Shown piece after piece: positions 33,439-42,492 of a stretch of 64,000 bases of DNA. Positions within the stretch are counted from its first letter, which is position 1. Every line of letters begins with the position of its first letter. The notes under the pieces were generated by a model. The model was given only the letters and a program-made list of their open reading frames with translations. It was not told the DNA's origin and ran no database searches. The position numbers were made by a program, and so were the translations under genes. Source of the DNA: Erythrobacter sp. AP23 (GTDB lineage Bacteria > Pseudomonadota > Alphaproteobacteria > Sphingomonadales > Sphingomonadaceae); contig NZ_LNBY01000018.1 of the NCBI RefSeq assembly GCF_001542855.1, positions 340,787 to 404,786 of the forward strand, written 5' to 3'.

Positions 33439-36273
33439 ATGGGTGACACACCGCATCTCTACCTCGTCGACGGCTCGGCCTACATCTTCCGCGCCTATCA
33501 CCGCCTGCCCCCGCTGACCGATCCGGAGGGCACCCCCGTGGGCGCCGTCTATGGCTACACGACCATGCTGTGGAAGCTCGCCGACGATCTCGACAAGGCC
33601 GACGGACCGACCCATCTCGCCGTCGTTCTCGACAAGTCGAGCAAGAGTTTCCGCAACGAGATTTACGACCAGTACAAGGCCAACCGGCCCGATCCGCCCG
33701 AGGACCTGGTCCCGCAATTCCCGCTCATCCGCGACGCGACGCGTGCATTCAGCCTGCCGATGGTGGAAGAACCCGACGTCGAGGCGGACGATATGATCGC
33801 CTCCTATGCCCGCGCCGCGCAGAAGCAGGGCTGGAACGTGACCATCGTTTCCTCCGACAAGGACCTGATGCAACTCGTCGGCGAGAAGGACGGTGCGCGC
33901 ATCGACATGCTCGATACGATGAAGAACGCGCGCATCTTCATCGAGGAGGTCGAGGAGAAATTCGGCGTAGCGCCCGAGAAGGTCGGCGACGTCCTCGCGC
34001 TGATGGGCGATTCGGTCGACAATATCCCGGGCATTTTCGGCGTCGGCCCCAAGACGGCGAGCAAGCTCATCGCCGAGCATGGCGATCTGACCGCTGCGCT
34101 CGACGCGGCCGAGGACATGAAGAAATCCAAGCTCAAGGAACGCCTTCTCGAACACCGCGCTGATGCGGAGCTCAGCCGCGTGCTGGTGACGCTCAGGGAA
34201 GACTGCCCCTTGCCGATCGCCCTCGACGACATGAAGCTCGACGGCGTGCCCAGCGAGCCGCTCGCCGAGTTTCTCTCCAAGCATGGCTTCACCAGCCTGT
34301 TGAAGCGGCTCGATGCAGGCACCGGCAGCCCCTCGCGGACAAACGACCTCGATCCGGCCCGGCAAGACACGAAAGGCGCGCCCGCCAACACCGAGGGCAA
34401 TCGCCAGCCCCTGCCCGACTATCCCGCCATCGATCGATCGGCCTATGAGTGCGTCCAGACGATGGAGAAGCTGGAAGAGTGGATCGAACGCGCTCGGGCG
34501 GCGCGGCTGATCGCCGTCGACACCGAGACCAGCAGCCTCGATGCGATTCGCGCCGAACTCGTCGGCATCAGCCTCGCTCTGGGCGCGAACGATGCCTGTT
34601 ACATCCCGCTTGGCCATGGCGGCAGCGACATGTTCGCCGAAAAGCCCGAGCAGGTGGACAAGTCTGCCGCGCTCGAAGCGCTGAAACCTCTGCTGGCCAG
34701 CGACGCCGTGCTCAAGATCTTCCACAATGGGAAGTACGATCTGAACGTCCTCGCCCGCAATGGCGTCGAGGTCGCGCCGATCGACGACACGATGATCATC
34801 AGCTTCGATCTCGATGCCGGGCGCCAGCTCGACGGGATCGGCGGGGGCCACGGGATGGACGAACTTGCCGACCGGCATCTCGGCCACACCTGCCTGACCT
34901 TCAAGGAGGTCTGCGGCACCGGCAAGAAGGCGATCCCCTTCGGCGAGGTCCCGCTCGACAAGGCGACCGAATATGCCGCCGAGGATGCAGACGTCACCTG
35001 GCGGCTCTACCGGCATCTCAAGCCCCGGCTCTCGACCGAAGGCGGGACTACCATTTACGAGCGGGTCGACCGCCCGCTGGTCCCGGTAGTGGCGCAGATG
35101 GAGCGTCACGGGATCAAGGTAGATCGCGCGCGGCTCGCCAAATTGTCGGAGGAGTTCGCTGGCGAAACCGCGCGGCTGGAGAAGGAAATCCATGGCATGG
35201 CGGGCACCGAATTCACCGTCGGCAGCCCCAAGCAGCTGGGCGAGGTGCTGTTCGATACGCTCGGCTACAAGGGCGGCAAGAAGGGCAAGAGCGGCCAGTA
35301 TTCGACCGACCAGAGCGTTCTCGAGCGGCTGTCGGGCGAAGGCGCTAAGATTGCCGACAAGGTCCTCGAATGGCGCCAGCTCGCCAAGCTCAAGAGCACC
35401 TATACCGATGCGTTGCAGGAGGCGATCAATCCCGAGACCGGGCGCGTGCATACCAGCTACAGCCTCGTCGGCGCGCAGACCGGGCGGCTGTCCTCGACCG
35501 ACCCTAACCTGCAGAACATCCCGATCCGCACCGCCATCGGCCGCCAGATCCGCGAAGCCTTCGTCGCCGAGGAAGGCAATGTCCTGCTCGCCGCCGACTA
35601 TTCGCAAATCGAGCTGCGGCTGGCCGCGCATATGGCCGATGTGCCCACGCTGAAAGAGGCCTTCGCCAATGGCGAGGACATCCATGCGCGCACCGCGACG
35701 GAGATGTTCGGCGAGGTCAATCGCGACACCCGCGCCAGCGCCAAGACGATCAATTTCGCGATTCTCTACGGTATCTCGCGCTGGGGGCTGGCCGGTCGGC
35801 TAGGTGTCGAGCCCGAGGAGGCTCAGGCGATGATCGACACCTATTTCCAGCGCTTTCCCGGCATTCAGCGGTACATCGTCCGCACGCTGGAAGAGGTGCG
35901 CGAGCGCGGCTATTCGGAGACGTTGTTCGGCCGGAAGACCTGGTTTCCGCGCATCGGCTCGAAGAACCAGGCCGAGCGCCAGGGCAGCGAGCGCGCCGCG
36001 ATAAACGCGCCGATCCAGGGCACCAGCGCGGATATCATCAAGCGCGCCATGGTCCGCATGATGCCCGCCCTCGAAGAAGCCGATCTGGGCCATGTGCGCA
36101 TGCTGTTGCAGGTGCATGACGAACTCGTCTTCGAACTTCCCGAGGGCGATGTCGAAGCCGCCTCCGCAGTCATCGAAAGCGTCATGGCCGGCGCTGCCGA
36201 ACCTGCTGTTAAGCTTGACGTTCCGCTCGGCGTAGATATCGGTACGGGTTCCAGCTGGGGGGCCGCACACTGA
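33439..36273 (+). CDS. polA: DNA polymerase I
   Basis: A 944-residue repair and Okazaki-fragment polymerase. Residues 1-300 form the 5' nuclease (LYLVDGSAYIFRAYH start; DVEADDMIASYA; GDSVDNIPGIFGVGPKTASKLI). A 3'-5' exonuclease follows with intact Asp and Glu in IAVDTETSSLDA (~residue 357), so proofreading should work. The polymerase domain carries DYSQIELRLAAH (~720) and QVHDELVFELP (~891). ATG 33439, just before GDTPHLYLVD, matches the family start; an earlier in-frame ATG at 33379 is unlikely. The histidine-kinase gene begins 44 bases after the stop. Confidence 0.98.
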   Translation: MGDTPHLYLVDGSAYIFRAYHRLPPLTDPEGTPVGAVYGYTTMLWKLADDLDKADGPTHLAVVLDKSSKSFRNEIYDQYKANRPDPPEDLVPQFPLIRDATRAFSLPMVEEPDVEADDMIASYARAAQKQGWNVTIVSSDKDLMQLVGEKDGARIDMLDTMKNARIFIEEVEEKFGVAPEKVGDVLALMGDSVDNIPGIFGVGPKTASKLIAEHGDLTAALDAAEDMKKSKLKERLLEHRADAELSRVLVTLREDCPLPIALDDMKLDGVPSEPLAEFLSKHGFTSLLKRLDAGTGSPSRTNDLDPARQDTKGAPANTEGNRQPLPDYPAIDRSAYECVQTMEKLEEWIERARAARLIAVDTETSSLDAIRAELVGISLALGANDACYIPLGHGGSDMFAEKPEQVDKSAALEALKPLLASDAVLKIFHNGKYDLNVLARNGVEVAPIDDTMIISFDLDAGRQLDGIGGGHGMDELADRHLGHTCLTFKEVCGTGKKAIPFGEVPLDKATEYAAEDADVTWRLYRHLKPRLSTEGGTTIYERVDRPLVPVVAQMERHGIKVDRARLAKLSEEFAGETARLEKEIHGMAGTEFTVGSPKQLGEVLFDTLGYKGGKKGKSGQYSTDQSVLERLSGEGAKIADKVLEWRQLAKLKSTYTDALQEAINPETGRVHTSYSLVGAQTGRLSSTDPNLQNIPIRTAIGRQIREAFVAEEGNVLLAADYSQIELRLAAHMADVPTLKEAFANGEDIHARTATEMFGEVNRDTRASAKTINFAILYGISRWGLAGRLGVEPEEAQAMIDTYFQRFPGIQRYIVRTLEEVRERGYSETLFGRKTWFPRIGSKNQAERQGSERAAINAPIQGTSADIIKRAMVRMMPALEEADLGHVRMLLQVHDELVFELPEGDVEAASAVIESVMAGAAEPAVKLDVPLGVDIGTGSSWGAAH

Positions 36274-36317
36274 GCGAAATCGAGGAATTCGTCGCGCGCA
36301 CGCGCAATCCGCGCTGG

Positions 36318-37550
36318 ATGAATGTCGCGCTGCTGAGCGTGATCGCCGCGGCGATGTTCGCCACGCTCGTACTCGCCTACCAGACGGTCGAGGCCGAGCG
36401 TGCCCAGCGCGAACAGGTCGAGCGCACCGTCGAACTGTTGGAGGAACTGCGCAAGGTGAACCGTGCCGCCTTGAGCGGAGAAACCGGCCAGCGCGGCTAT
36501 CTGATCACGCTCGACCGTCGCTACCTCGCGCCATACCTGACGGGCCGCGAGCAGATCGAGCCTTCGCTCGATCGCATTCGCGGATTGCTTGGCGAGGACG
36601 CAACCCCGCGACAAACCGAGCTGGTCGATCAGATCGACGCGCTCGCGCGTGCGAAATTCGACGAGATGTCCGGCAGCGTGCAGCTTCTCGAAGACGGTCG
36701 CTTGCTCGACGCCCGGCGGGCGGTTTTGACCGACGAAGGGGTGGAAACCATGGAGCGGTTGGGGCGCGCCATCGCCGAATTGGAGGACATCGAGAACGAG
36801 ATCCTTGCCGAGCGCATTACCGAAGCGGCCCGCTCGGAGGCGCGCGTTCTGCCGTTGCTCGGCGCGCTGCTGGTGCTGCTGATCCTGGCCATGCTGGCAG
36901 GTGCCAGGCTGGTCGGTCGCGCCGCTCGCGCCGAGGCCGAGGCCGCGCAGGCGGCCGTCGTGAGCGAAGCGCGCGACCGGGCAGACCTGCTCGCGCGCGA
37001 GCTCAACCACCGGGTCAAGAACCTCTTCGCGGTTATTCTCGCGATCGTTCAGATGAGCGCGCGCGACAAACCCGAAGCGAAGGAAGTCACCGACAGCATC
37101 GCCCAGCGCATTCGCGCGCTGCTGACCGCGCATGAGGTTAGCCAGGGCGAGCTGGACCGTCCCGTCGCCTCGCTACGCGCGCTGGTGGAAACCTCGCTCG
37201 CGCCCTACCGTTCGAGCAAGCATCCCGCCGAAATCGACGGTCCGGAAATCATGCTGCCCGCCAAGCGCGTGACGCCGCTGGGCCTCGTTCTGCACGAGCT
37301 TACGACCAATGCGGTCAAATACGGCGCATGGAGCAATGAGGGCACGGTCCATGTCACCTGGTCCGAAAAGGACGGCACGGTAACGTTGAATTGGCGCGAG
37401 ACCGGTGCGGATCTCGACGAATTGCCCGAACGAAAAGGTTTCGGCAGCCTGCTGATGACCAGCGCCGCGCGTCAGTTCGGGGGCACGTTCGATCGCAGCT
37501 TCACCCAGGACGGCCTGCAGGTCACGATCGAGCTTCCAGCAGGTGACTAG
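36318..37550 (+). CDS. HWE-type sensor histidine kinase with CHASE3 domain
   Basis: A 410-residue membrane kinase: TM helix (~5-22), a periplasmic CHASE3 sensor (~25-180; E-RAQREQVERTVE...GQRGYLITLDRRYLAPY), a second TM (~183-203), a linker coil and an HWE kinase core. The phosphoacceptor is His231 in ELNHRVKNLF, the N-box reads VLHELTTNAVKYG and the WxE motif is WRETG. HWE kinases often feed the alphaproteobacterial general stress response. The frame continues upstream to the polA stop, so a non-ATG start would add about 15 residues. No response regulator is adjacent. Confidence 0.92.
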   Translation: MNVALLSVIAAAMFATLVLAYQTVEAERAQREQVERTVELLEELRKVNRAALSGETGQRGYLITLDRRYLAPYLTGREQIEPSLDRIRGLLGEDATPRQTELVDQIDALARAKFDEMSGSVQLLEDGRLLDARRAVLTDEGVETMERLGRAIAELEDIENEILAERITEAARSEARVLPLLGALLVLLILAMLAGARLVGRAARAEAEAAQAAVVSEARDRADLLARELNHRVKNLFAVILAIVQMSARDKPEAKEVTDSIAQRIRALLTAHEVSQGELDRPVASLRALVETSLAPYRSSKHPAEIDGPEIMLPAKRVTPLGLVLHELTTNAVKYGAWSNEGTVHVTWSEKDGTVTLNWRETGADLDELPERKGFGSLLMTSAARQFGGTFDRSFTQDGLQVTIELPAGD

Positions 37551-37580
37551 GCTTGCCTTGACGCACCTTGGTCCATACCG

Positions 37581-38678
37581 GTGGATCGGATGCTAGACCG
37601 CTACGATCCGCGCAATTGGCAGATATCGCTCGAAGGGGTGATCCACACGCTGATCGTGCTCGGCGGCGCGCTTGCCGTCGCGTTCCTCGTGCATTGGGTC
37701 GCTTTCGCGATCCTTCGCCGTCTGGCGCGTACTTCCGACAGCTCGCTCGACGATGCCGTGGTCGAAGCGGTCCGCAAGCCGCTGCGCTGGGCAGCCTTCG
37801 CCTTCGCTATCGCGGTGGCCGCGGAAAACGATGCGCTGGTGGGTCAGGGATGGGACAGCCTGGCGCGGTTCCTCACGCCCGCGGTGGTCGGCTGGGTCGC
37901 CTATGCCGTCGTGCGCGGCCTGGCCCGCGGATACGAAGCGCAGATCAGCGGAGCGGAAGACCCGGTCGCCCAGCGCGGCCGCCTGACCCGCATCGCGATT
38001 CTCTCGCGCACGGTGAAGGTCGCGATCATCATCATCACCGTCTCGCTCATCATGCTCAACATCCCCGGGGTGCGCGACGTCGGGACGACCATGCTCGCCT
38101 CCGCCGGTCTGGCCGCTCTGGCGGTCGGTGCCGCAGCTCAGCCCGCGCTCAAGTCCCTGATCGCCGGCCTGCAGATGGCGATGACGCAGCCGCTCAGGAT
38201 CGGCGATCTGGTCAAGGTCGATGGCGAGGCCGGCCGGGTCGAGGAAATCCGCATGAGCTACGTCACCGTGCGGACCTGGGACGAGCGCGTACTCGTCGTG
38301 CCGACCAGCCGGTTCCTCGACCAGAGTTTCGAGAACTGGTCGCGCGTCGACGAAAAGCTCACCGGTCCGGTCATGCTCCATCTCGACCCGATCGCCGATG
38401 TCGAGCCGATCCGCGCCGAGTTCGAGCGCTTCGTGCAGGCGCATGACCTGTGGGACGGTCGCAATCTGCAGCTGCTGATGACCGACGCCTTTCCCGAGAG
38501 CATCGCGCTGCGCCTGTCGATGAGTGCCGATACGATCGGCGACCTGTGGACGCTGCGCTGCGCCGTGCGCGAGCACATGCTCGCCTGGCTCAAGGAGAAC
38601 CAGCCCGATGCGTTGATCCGGCACCGTTTGGAAGTTCCGGGCGGGCACCCGAAGGCCGAAGAGCCGAGCGCGCCCTAG
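37581..38678 (+). CDS. Mechanosensitive channel, MscS family
   Basis: A 365-residue inner-membrane channel that would open under membrane tension to release solutes. Four to five hydrophobic segments (residues ~20-40, 72-85, 95-115, 140-160, 168-185) precede the pore helix rich in Gly/Ala (TTMLASAGLAALAVGAAAQPALKSLIAG) and the beta domain (LRIGDLVKVDGEAGRVEEIRM). The first codon is GTG; ATG 37590 three codons later is an alternative. It is the first of three distinct MscS-type genes in the window. Confidence 0.92.
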   Translation: MDRMLDRYDPRNWQISLEGVIHTLIVLGGALAVAFLVHWVAFAILRRLARTSDSSLDDAVVEAVRKPLRWAAFAFAIAVAAENDALVGQGWDSLARFLTPAVVGWVAYAVVRGLARGYEAQISGAEDPVAQRGRLTRIAILSRTVKVAIIIITVSLIMLNIPGVRDVGTTMLASAGLAALAVGAAAQPALKSLIAGLQMAMTQPLRIGDLVKVDGEAGRVEEIRMSYVTVRTWDERVLVVPTSRFLDQSFENWSRVDEKLTGPVMLHLDPIADVEPIRAEFERFVQAHDLWDGRNLQLLMTDAFPESIALRLSMSADTIGDLWTLRCAVREHMLAWLKENQPDALIRHRLEVPGGHPKAEEPSAP

Positions 38679-38708
38679 GCATCGCGATCGGGCGCGCGCA
38701 AATGCACC

Positions 38709-41021
38709 CTAATCGTGTTTTTTGTCGCGGGTCGATTCCACCATGCCCTCGTGCAGGAAGCCTATCGGTTGGACTTCCGCCGCGCGCTTCTTGAGCTCGC
38801 CGCGCATCTTGCGATATTCGGCCTCCATCTTGGACGTAACCGTCGCGCGGCTGTCCTCGAGCGCTTCGTGGAAGTCGGCACTGGTCACCTCCTTCACTTC
38901 CCCGCCCGCGCGCTTGAGCGCTGTTAGGCCGGCACGGCGGACGACATCTTCCAGGTCGGCTCCGGTAAAACGCGCGGTCTTGCCCGCGATGGCGGCAAGG
39001 TCGACGTCGTCGGCCAGGGGCATGCCCTTGGTGTGGATACCCAAGATCTGCTCGCGCCCCGGCTTGTCCGGCGTACCCACATAGACCAGCTCGTCGAAAC
39101 GGCCTGGACGCAACAAAGCCGGATCGACCAGCGTGGGCCGGTTGGTCGCCCCGATCACCACGACCGATTGCAATTCCTCCAGTCCGTCCATCTCGGCAAG
39201 GATCGTGTTGACCACACGGCCCGTAACCTGCGGCTCGCCCTGCCCGCTGCCGCGTGCGGGAACGAGGCTGTCGATCTCGTCGATGAACAACACGCATGGC
39301 GCAACCGCCCGTGCCCGCTTGAACATGCGCGCAATCTGCTGCTCGCTTTCGCCATACCATTTGGACAGGAGGTCCGAACTCTTCATCGAGATGAAATTCG
39401 CCTTGGCTTCCTTGGCGACGGCCTTGGCCAGCAGCGTCTTGCCGGTGCCCGGCGGGCCGTAGAGCATGAAACCCTTGGCCGGGCGGATGCCGAGGCGATG
39501 GAAGGCCTCGGGGTTCTTCATCGGCAGTTCGATGCCCTCCTTGAGCTTTTCGATGGCATCGCCGATCCCGCCGATGTCGGACCAGCCGACATTGGGCATC
39601 TGGACCATCACCTCACGCATCGCCGAGGGCTGGATGCGCTTCAATGCGGAAAGAAAATCCTCGCGCGTGACGCACAGCTCGTCGAGGACCTCGGGCGGAA
39701 TGGTCCGCTCGTCGAGGTCGATCTTGGGCATGATCCGGCGCACCGCATCGATCGCCGCCTCGCGGGCGAGTGCGGCGATATCGGCGCCCACGAAGCCGTA
39801 GGTCGCCTTGGCCAGTTCCTGCAGATCGACCTTGTCGCCGAGCGGCATCCCGCGCGTATGAATGCCGAGGATTTCGCGGCGCCCCTTCTCGTCGGGTACG
39901 CCGATCACGATTTCGCGGTCGAAGCGGCCGGGCCGGCGCAATGCCTCGTCGATCGCCTCGGGGCGATTGGTCGCCGCGATGACAACGAGGTTCGAACGCG
40001 CCTCGAGACCGTCCATCAGCGTCAGCAATTGGGCGACCAGGCGCTTTTCCGCCTCGCCCGGCACGCGGTCGCGCTTGGGTGCGATCGAATCGATTTCGTC
40101 GATGAAAATGATCGCAGGCGCGGACTTGCTCGCCTGCTCGAACACCTCGCGCAGCGCCTTTTCGCTCTCGCCATAGCCCGAGCCCATGATTTCCGGCCCG
40201 TTGATGGTGAAGAAATTGGCATCGCTTTCATTGGCGACGGCCTGGGCCAGCCGCGTCTTGCCCGTCCCCGGGGGGCCGTGCAGCAGCACGCCCTTTGGCG
40301 GATCGACGCCCAGCCGGGTGAACAGTTCGGGATAGCGCAGCGGCAGTTCGACCATTTCGCGCAATTGCTGGATCGTCTCGTCCATCCCGCCGACATCGTC
40401 GTAATTGACCACCGCGCGCGCATCGCGCGGCGCCTCGAACTCGGCGCGCAGCTCGACCTCGGTGTTCTCGTCGATATGGACGATACCCTTGGGGCTGGTC
40501 GACACCACGCTCAGGCGGATCTGCGTCAGCGCATAGGCCGGCGCGTTGAACATGCGGCGCACCTCGGAGGGCATATTCTGCACCGGTTGCTGCCCGGTCG
40601 TCGCGACGAGATCGCCCGCAACCAGAGGCTTGCGGAAGAAATTCCGCTTCAGCGCCTGGGCCGGACCCTGTAGCCGCATCTCTCGCTGCGCAGGGGCAAA
40701 GACGACGCGCGTGGCAGGGCGCGATTCGGCCACGGCCACCTTGACATGCTCGCCCGAGCCGACTTCGGCATTGCCGCGCTGAAGGCCATCCAGCCGGATG
40801 ACATCGAGGCTCTGGTCCTCGTCATAGGCGGGCATGGCGACCGCCGCGGTCGCCCGCTTGCCGGTGATCTCGACCACATCGCCTTCGGTGATTCCGAGCG
40901 TCTGGAAGGTCGAACGCGGCATGCGGGCAATGCCCTGACCGCTTTCCTCCTGCCGTGCCGCTGCGACCTGCAGCCTTACTGTGGTGTCCTCTACCGCTGG
41001 TGCAGCATCCGCATCGGCCAT
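38709..41021 (-). CDS. Cdc48/VCP-type double AAA ATPase
   Basis: A 770-residue hexameric unfoldase with the full eukaryote/archaea-like layout: an N-terminal double-psi barrel substrate domain (residues ~8-190; FQTLGITEGDVVEITGKR), then D1 (Walker A GPPGTGKT ~245-252, DEIDS Walker B) and D2 (second GPPGTGKT ~518-525, FIDEIDSLVPAR). It extracts or unfolds proteins using ATP. The C-terminus (RDKKHD) lacks a proteasome-docking HbYX motif. The ATG at 41021 (MADADAAP) is preferred over one 18 codons upstream. Known in some alphaproteobacteria; role unclear. Confidence 0.93.
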   Translation of the reverse strand: MADADAAPAVEDTTVRLQVAAARQEESGQGIARMPRSTFQTLGITEGDVVEITGKRATAAVAMPAYDEDQSLDVIRLDGLQRGNAEVGSGEHVKVAVAESRPATRVVFAPAQREMRLQGPAQALKRNFFRKPLVAGDLVATTGQQPVQNMPSEVRRMFNAPAYALTQIRLSVVSTSPKGIVHIDENTEVELRAEFEAPRDARAVVNYDDVGGMDETIQQLREMVELPLRYPELFTRLGVDPPKGVLLHGPPGTGKTRLAQAVANESDANFFTINGPEIMGSGYGESEKALREVFEQASKSAPAIIFIDEIDSIAPKRDRVPGEAEKRLVAQLLTLMDGLEARSNLVVIAATNRPEAIDEALRRPGRFDREIVIGVPDEKGRREILGIHTRGMPLGDKVDLQELAKATYGFVGADIAALAREAAIDAVRRIMPKIDLDERTIPPEVLDELCVTREDFLSALKRIQPSAMREVMVQMPNVGWSDIGGIGDAIEKLKEGIELPMKNPEAFHRLGIRPAKGFMLYGPPGTGKTLLAKAVAKEAKANFISMKSSDLLSKWYGESEQQIARMFKRARAVAPCVLFIDEIDSLVPARGSGQGEPQVTGRVVNTILAEMDGLEELQSVVVIGATNRPTLVDPALLRPGRFDELVYVGTPDKPGREQILGIHTKGMPLADDVDLAAIAGKTARFTGADLEDVVRRAGLTALKRAGGEVKEVTSADFHEALEDSRATVTSKMEAEYRKMRGELKKRAAEVQPIGFLHEGMVESTRDKKHD

Positions 41022-41123
41022 ATCGGCTAGGCTCCCGTTACCTGTTCGCTTGCTGCCCACCCACTTGGGAAGCACTCCTTACCGTTGCAATGAACGAGCG
41101 AAGGCGGTGGGTCCGTTCGGGCC

Positions 41124-41158
41124 AAGAAAAAAGCCCGGCTGGCGAACCAACCGGGCTT
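41124..41158 (-). terminator. Orphan minus-strand terminator
   Basis: Stem aagcccggctgg / ccaaccgggctt with a CGAA loop and, on the minus strand, six T after the stem. The plus-strand side has no T-run. No coding gene ends here, so it belongs to a small RNA or to an attenuated leader of the Cdc48-like gene 103 bases downstream. Confidence 0.85.
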
Positions 41159-41235
41159 GGAAGTCTTGGGAGAGGATGCCTAAAAGGCACGAGCAGATAT
41201 GCGTGCAGGCTGGCTTTTGTGCAAGTGCGAAAAGG
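41124..41235 (-). ncRNA. Candidate small RNA or attenuator leader
   Basis: Upstream of the orphan terminator, on the minus strand, lie a small hairpin (41177-41189) and a single-stranded CCTCTCCC (41168-41175) that could pair with Shine-Dalgarno sequences, a design common in alphaproteobacterial trans-acting small RNAs. The 5' end is not determined and the coordinates are only approximate. The alternative is a transcription attenuator in the Cdc48-like mRNA leader. Confidence 0.3.
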
Positions 41236-41509
41236 ACAATTTTTGTTGCGTGAAATGCATCTTACGGTCTGGGCGCATCTTAAAGTATTGAATTTGTGGG
41301 CTGTCGTGAGAAGGCTCGACGTATAAGGAATATTGCATTGCACAATCGCGCCCGCAGCGCAGGCGGCTCCGCCAAACGGGTGTTAAGGTCGAGCAGGCGA
41401 GTTGGCCGGCGCTCGCACTGGATGTAAGGGAGGAGCTAGTGAAGATGGGAGAAACGCAGATATCCGCAGCCTAGTCGTTCGCTATTTTCCCCTTTTCGGA
41501 GATTGGGAC

Positions 41510-42436
41510 ATGAACCGGTTTGTTCTACTTGCCGCCAGCACTGTCGCCCTGGGTGGATGTGCGAGCGTCCAAACCCCGACGAGAGCCAGCGCCCCGGTCG
41601 TCACGATGGACGAGCATCGACCGGCGCCCGACACCATGCGCTGGCTCTACGGCTCGGGCGAGGCGGCAGGGGCCTCGATCCAGACCTGGCGACAGATCGC
41701 CGATTATTCGATCGCCATCGCACAGCAGAGTTCGGTGGCGCAATCGGTGCCGCTGGGCCTCCCCGACGCCGAAGGCGGGATCGGCACACGCTCCTGCATG
41801 GCGGGAGACGGCGCCGGCAAGCCACTCGCTGTCGTGTTCGACGTCGACGAAACCGTGCTGCTCAATACCGGTTACGAATATTGGCAGGCGCTGAGCGGCA
41901 GGCCGTTCGATCCTTCCGAATGGGATCAATGGGCCGACAACGGCGCAGGGATTGCGCGGCCGGTGCCCGGTGCGGTCACGGGGCTCAGGCGCCTTCGCGA
42001 GGCGGGAATCACGGTGATCTTCAATACCAATCGCAATTCGGAAACGGCAGCGGGCACCATTGCCGCGCTCGAAGCGGCCGGGGTCGGCCCAGCGGCTCAT
42101 CTCGAGACGCTGTTCTTGCGCGGTGATGACGACATGGGCGGTCGGAAAGACGGTCGCCGCGCGCGGATCGCCGAAAGCTACTGCATCATCGCCATGGCGG
42201 GCGACAATCTCGGCGATTTTGCCGATGTCTTCAACGCGGATGAGGGCGACATTGCCGCGCGCCGCGCTATGGTCGCGCGCGGCCAGTACGCGCAGCTCTG
42301 GGGGAATGGCTGGTTCCTGATGCCCAATCCGGTCTATGGCGCGTGGCAGGAAGGCAGCATCGGCGAGGTCTTCCCGCCGGATGTTCGCTGGAAGCCCGAG
42401 CCGGGCGATGCGCCCGCGATCATGGACGGCCAGTAA
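41510..42436 (+). CDS. HAD acid phosphatase lipoprotein, e(P4)-like
   Basis: A 308-residue lipoprotein (lipobox LGGC, Cys16) of the class B/C acid phosphatase or 5'-nucleotidase e(P4) family. The HAD motif I is VVFDVDETVLLNTGYEYW with the nucleophile Asp; motif II is FNTNRN, and the late GDNLGDF is motif IV. Such outer-membrane enzymes strip phosphate from nucleotides such as NMN for uptake. ATG 41510 is preceded by GGAG; the frame is open upstream but only this start gives a signal peptide. An orphan terminator and an AT-rich region lie upstream. Confidence 0.9.
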   Translation: MNRFVLLAASTVALGGCASVQTPTRASAPVVTMDEHRPAPDTMRWLYGSGEAAGASIQTWRQIADYSIAIAQQSSVAQSVPLGLPDAEGGIGTRSCMAGDGAGKPLAVVFDVDETVLLNTGYEYWQALSGRPFDPSEWDQWADNGAGIARPVPGAVTGLRRLREAGITVIFNTNRNSETAAGTIAALEAAGVGPAAHLETLFLRGDDDMGGRKDGRRARIAESYCIIAMAGDNLGDFADVFNADEGDIAARRAMVARGQYAQLWGNGWFLMPNPVYGAWQEGSIGEVFPPDVRWKPEPGDAPAIMDGQ

Positions 42437-42492
42437 AGCCCGCTTGCGCCGGCGCGACTTGGCAATAGGGTGATCGCCGAGAGGAGACACCC

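Larger units (their letters stand above)
41022..41509. other. Intergenic region between cdc48-like and acid phosphatase genes
   Basis: A 488-base region with no credible protein gene. It contains a strong intrinsic terminator on the minus strand (41124-41158) whose source transcript is not any annotated gene, an AT-rich part (~41220-41340) and the promoter region of the downstream phosphatase gene. Confidence 0.6.

Noticed and set aside
33424..35685. 753-codon frame antisense to polA
   Set aside because: Codon-bias shadow; composition unlike a protein, and polA is certain.
41038..41343. 101-codon minus-strand frame over the orphan terminator
   Set aside because: It reads straight through the terminator hairpin and lacks protein-like composition or a ribosome binding site.
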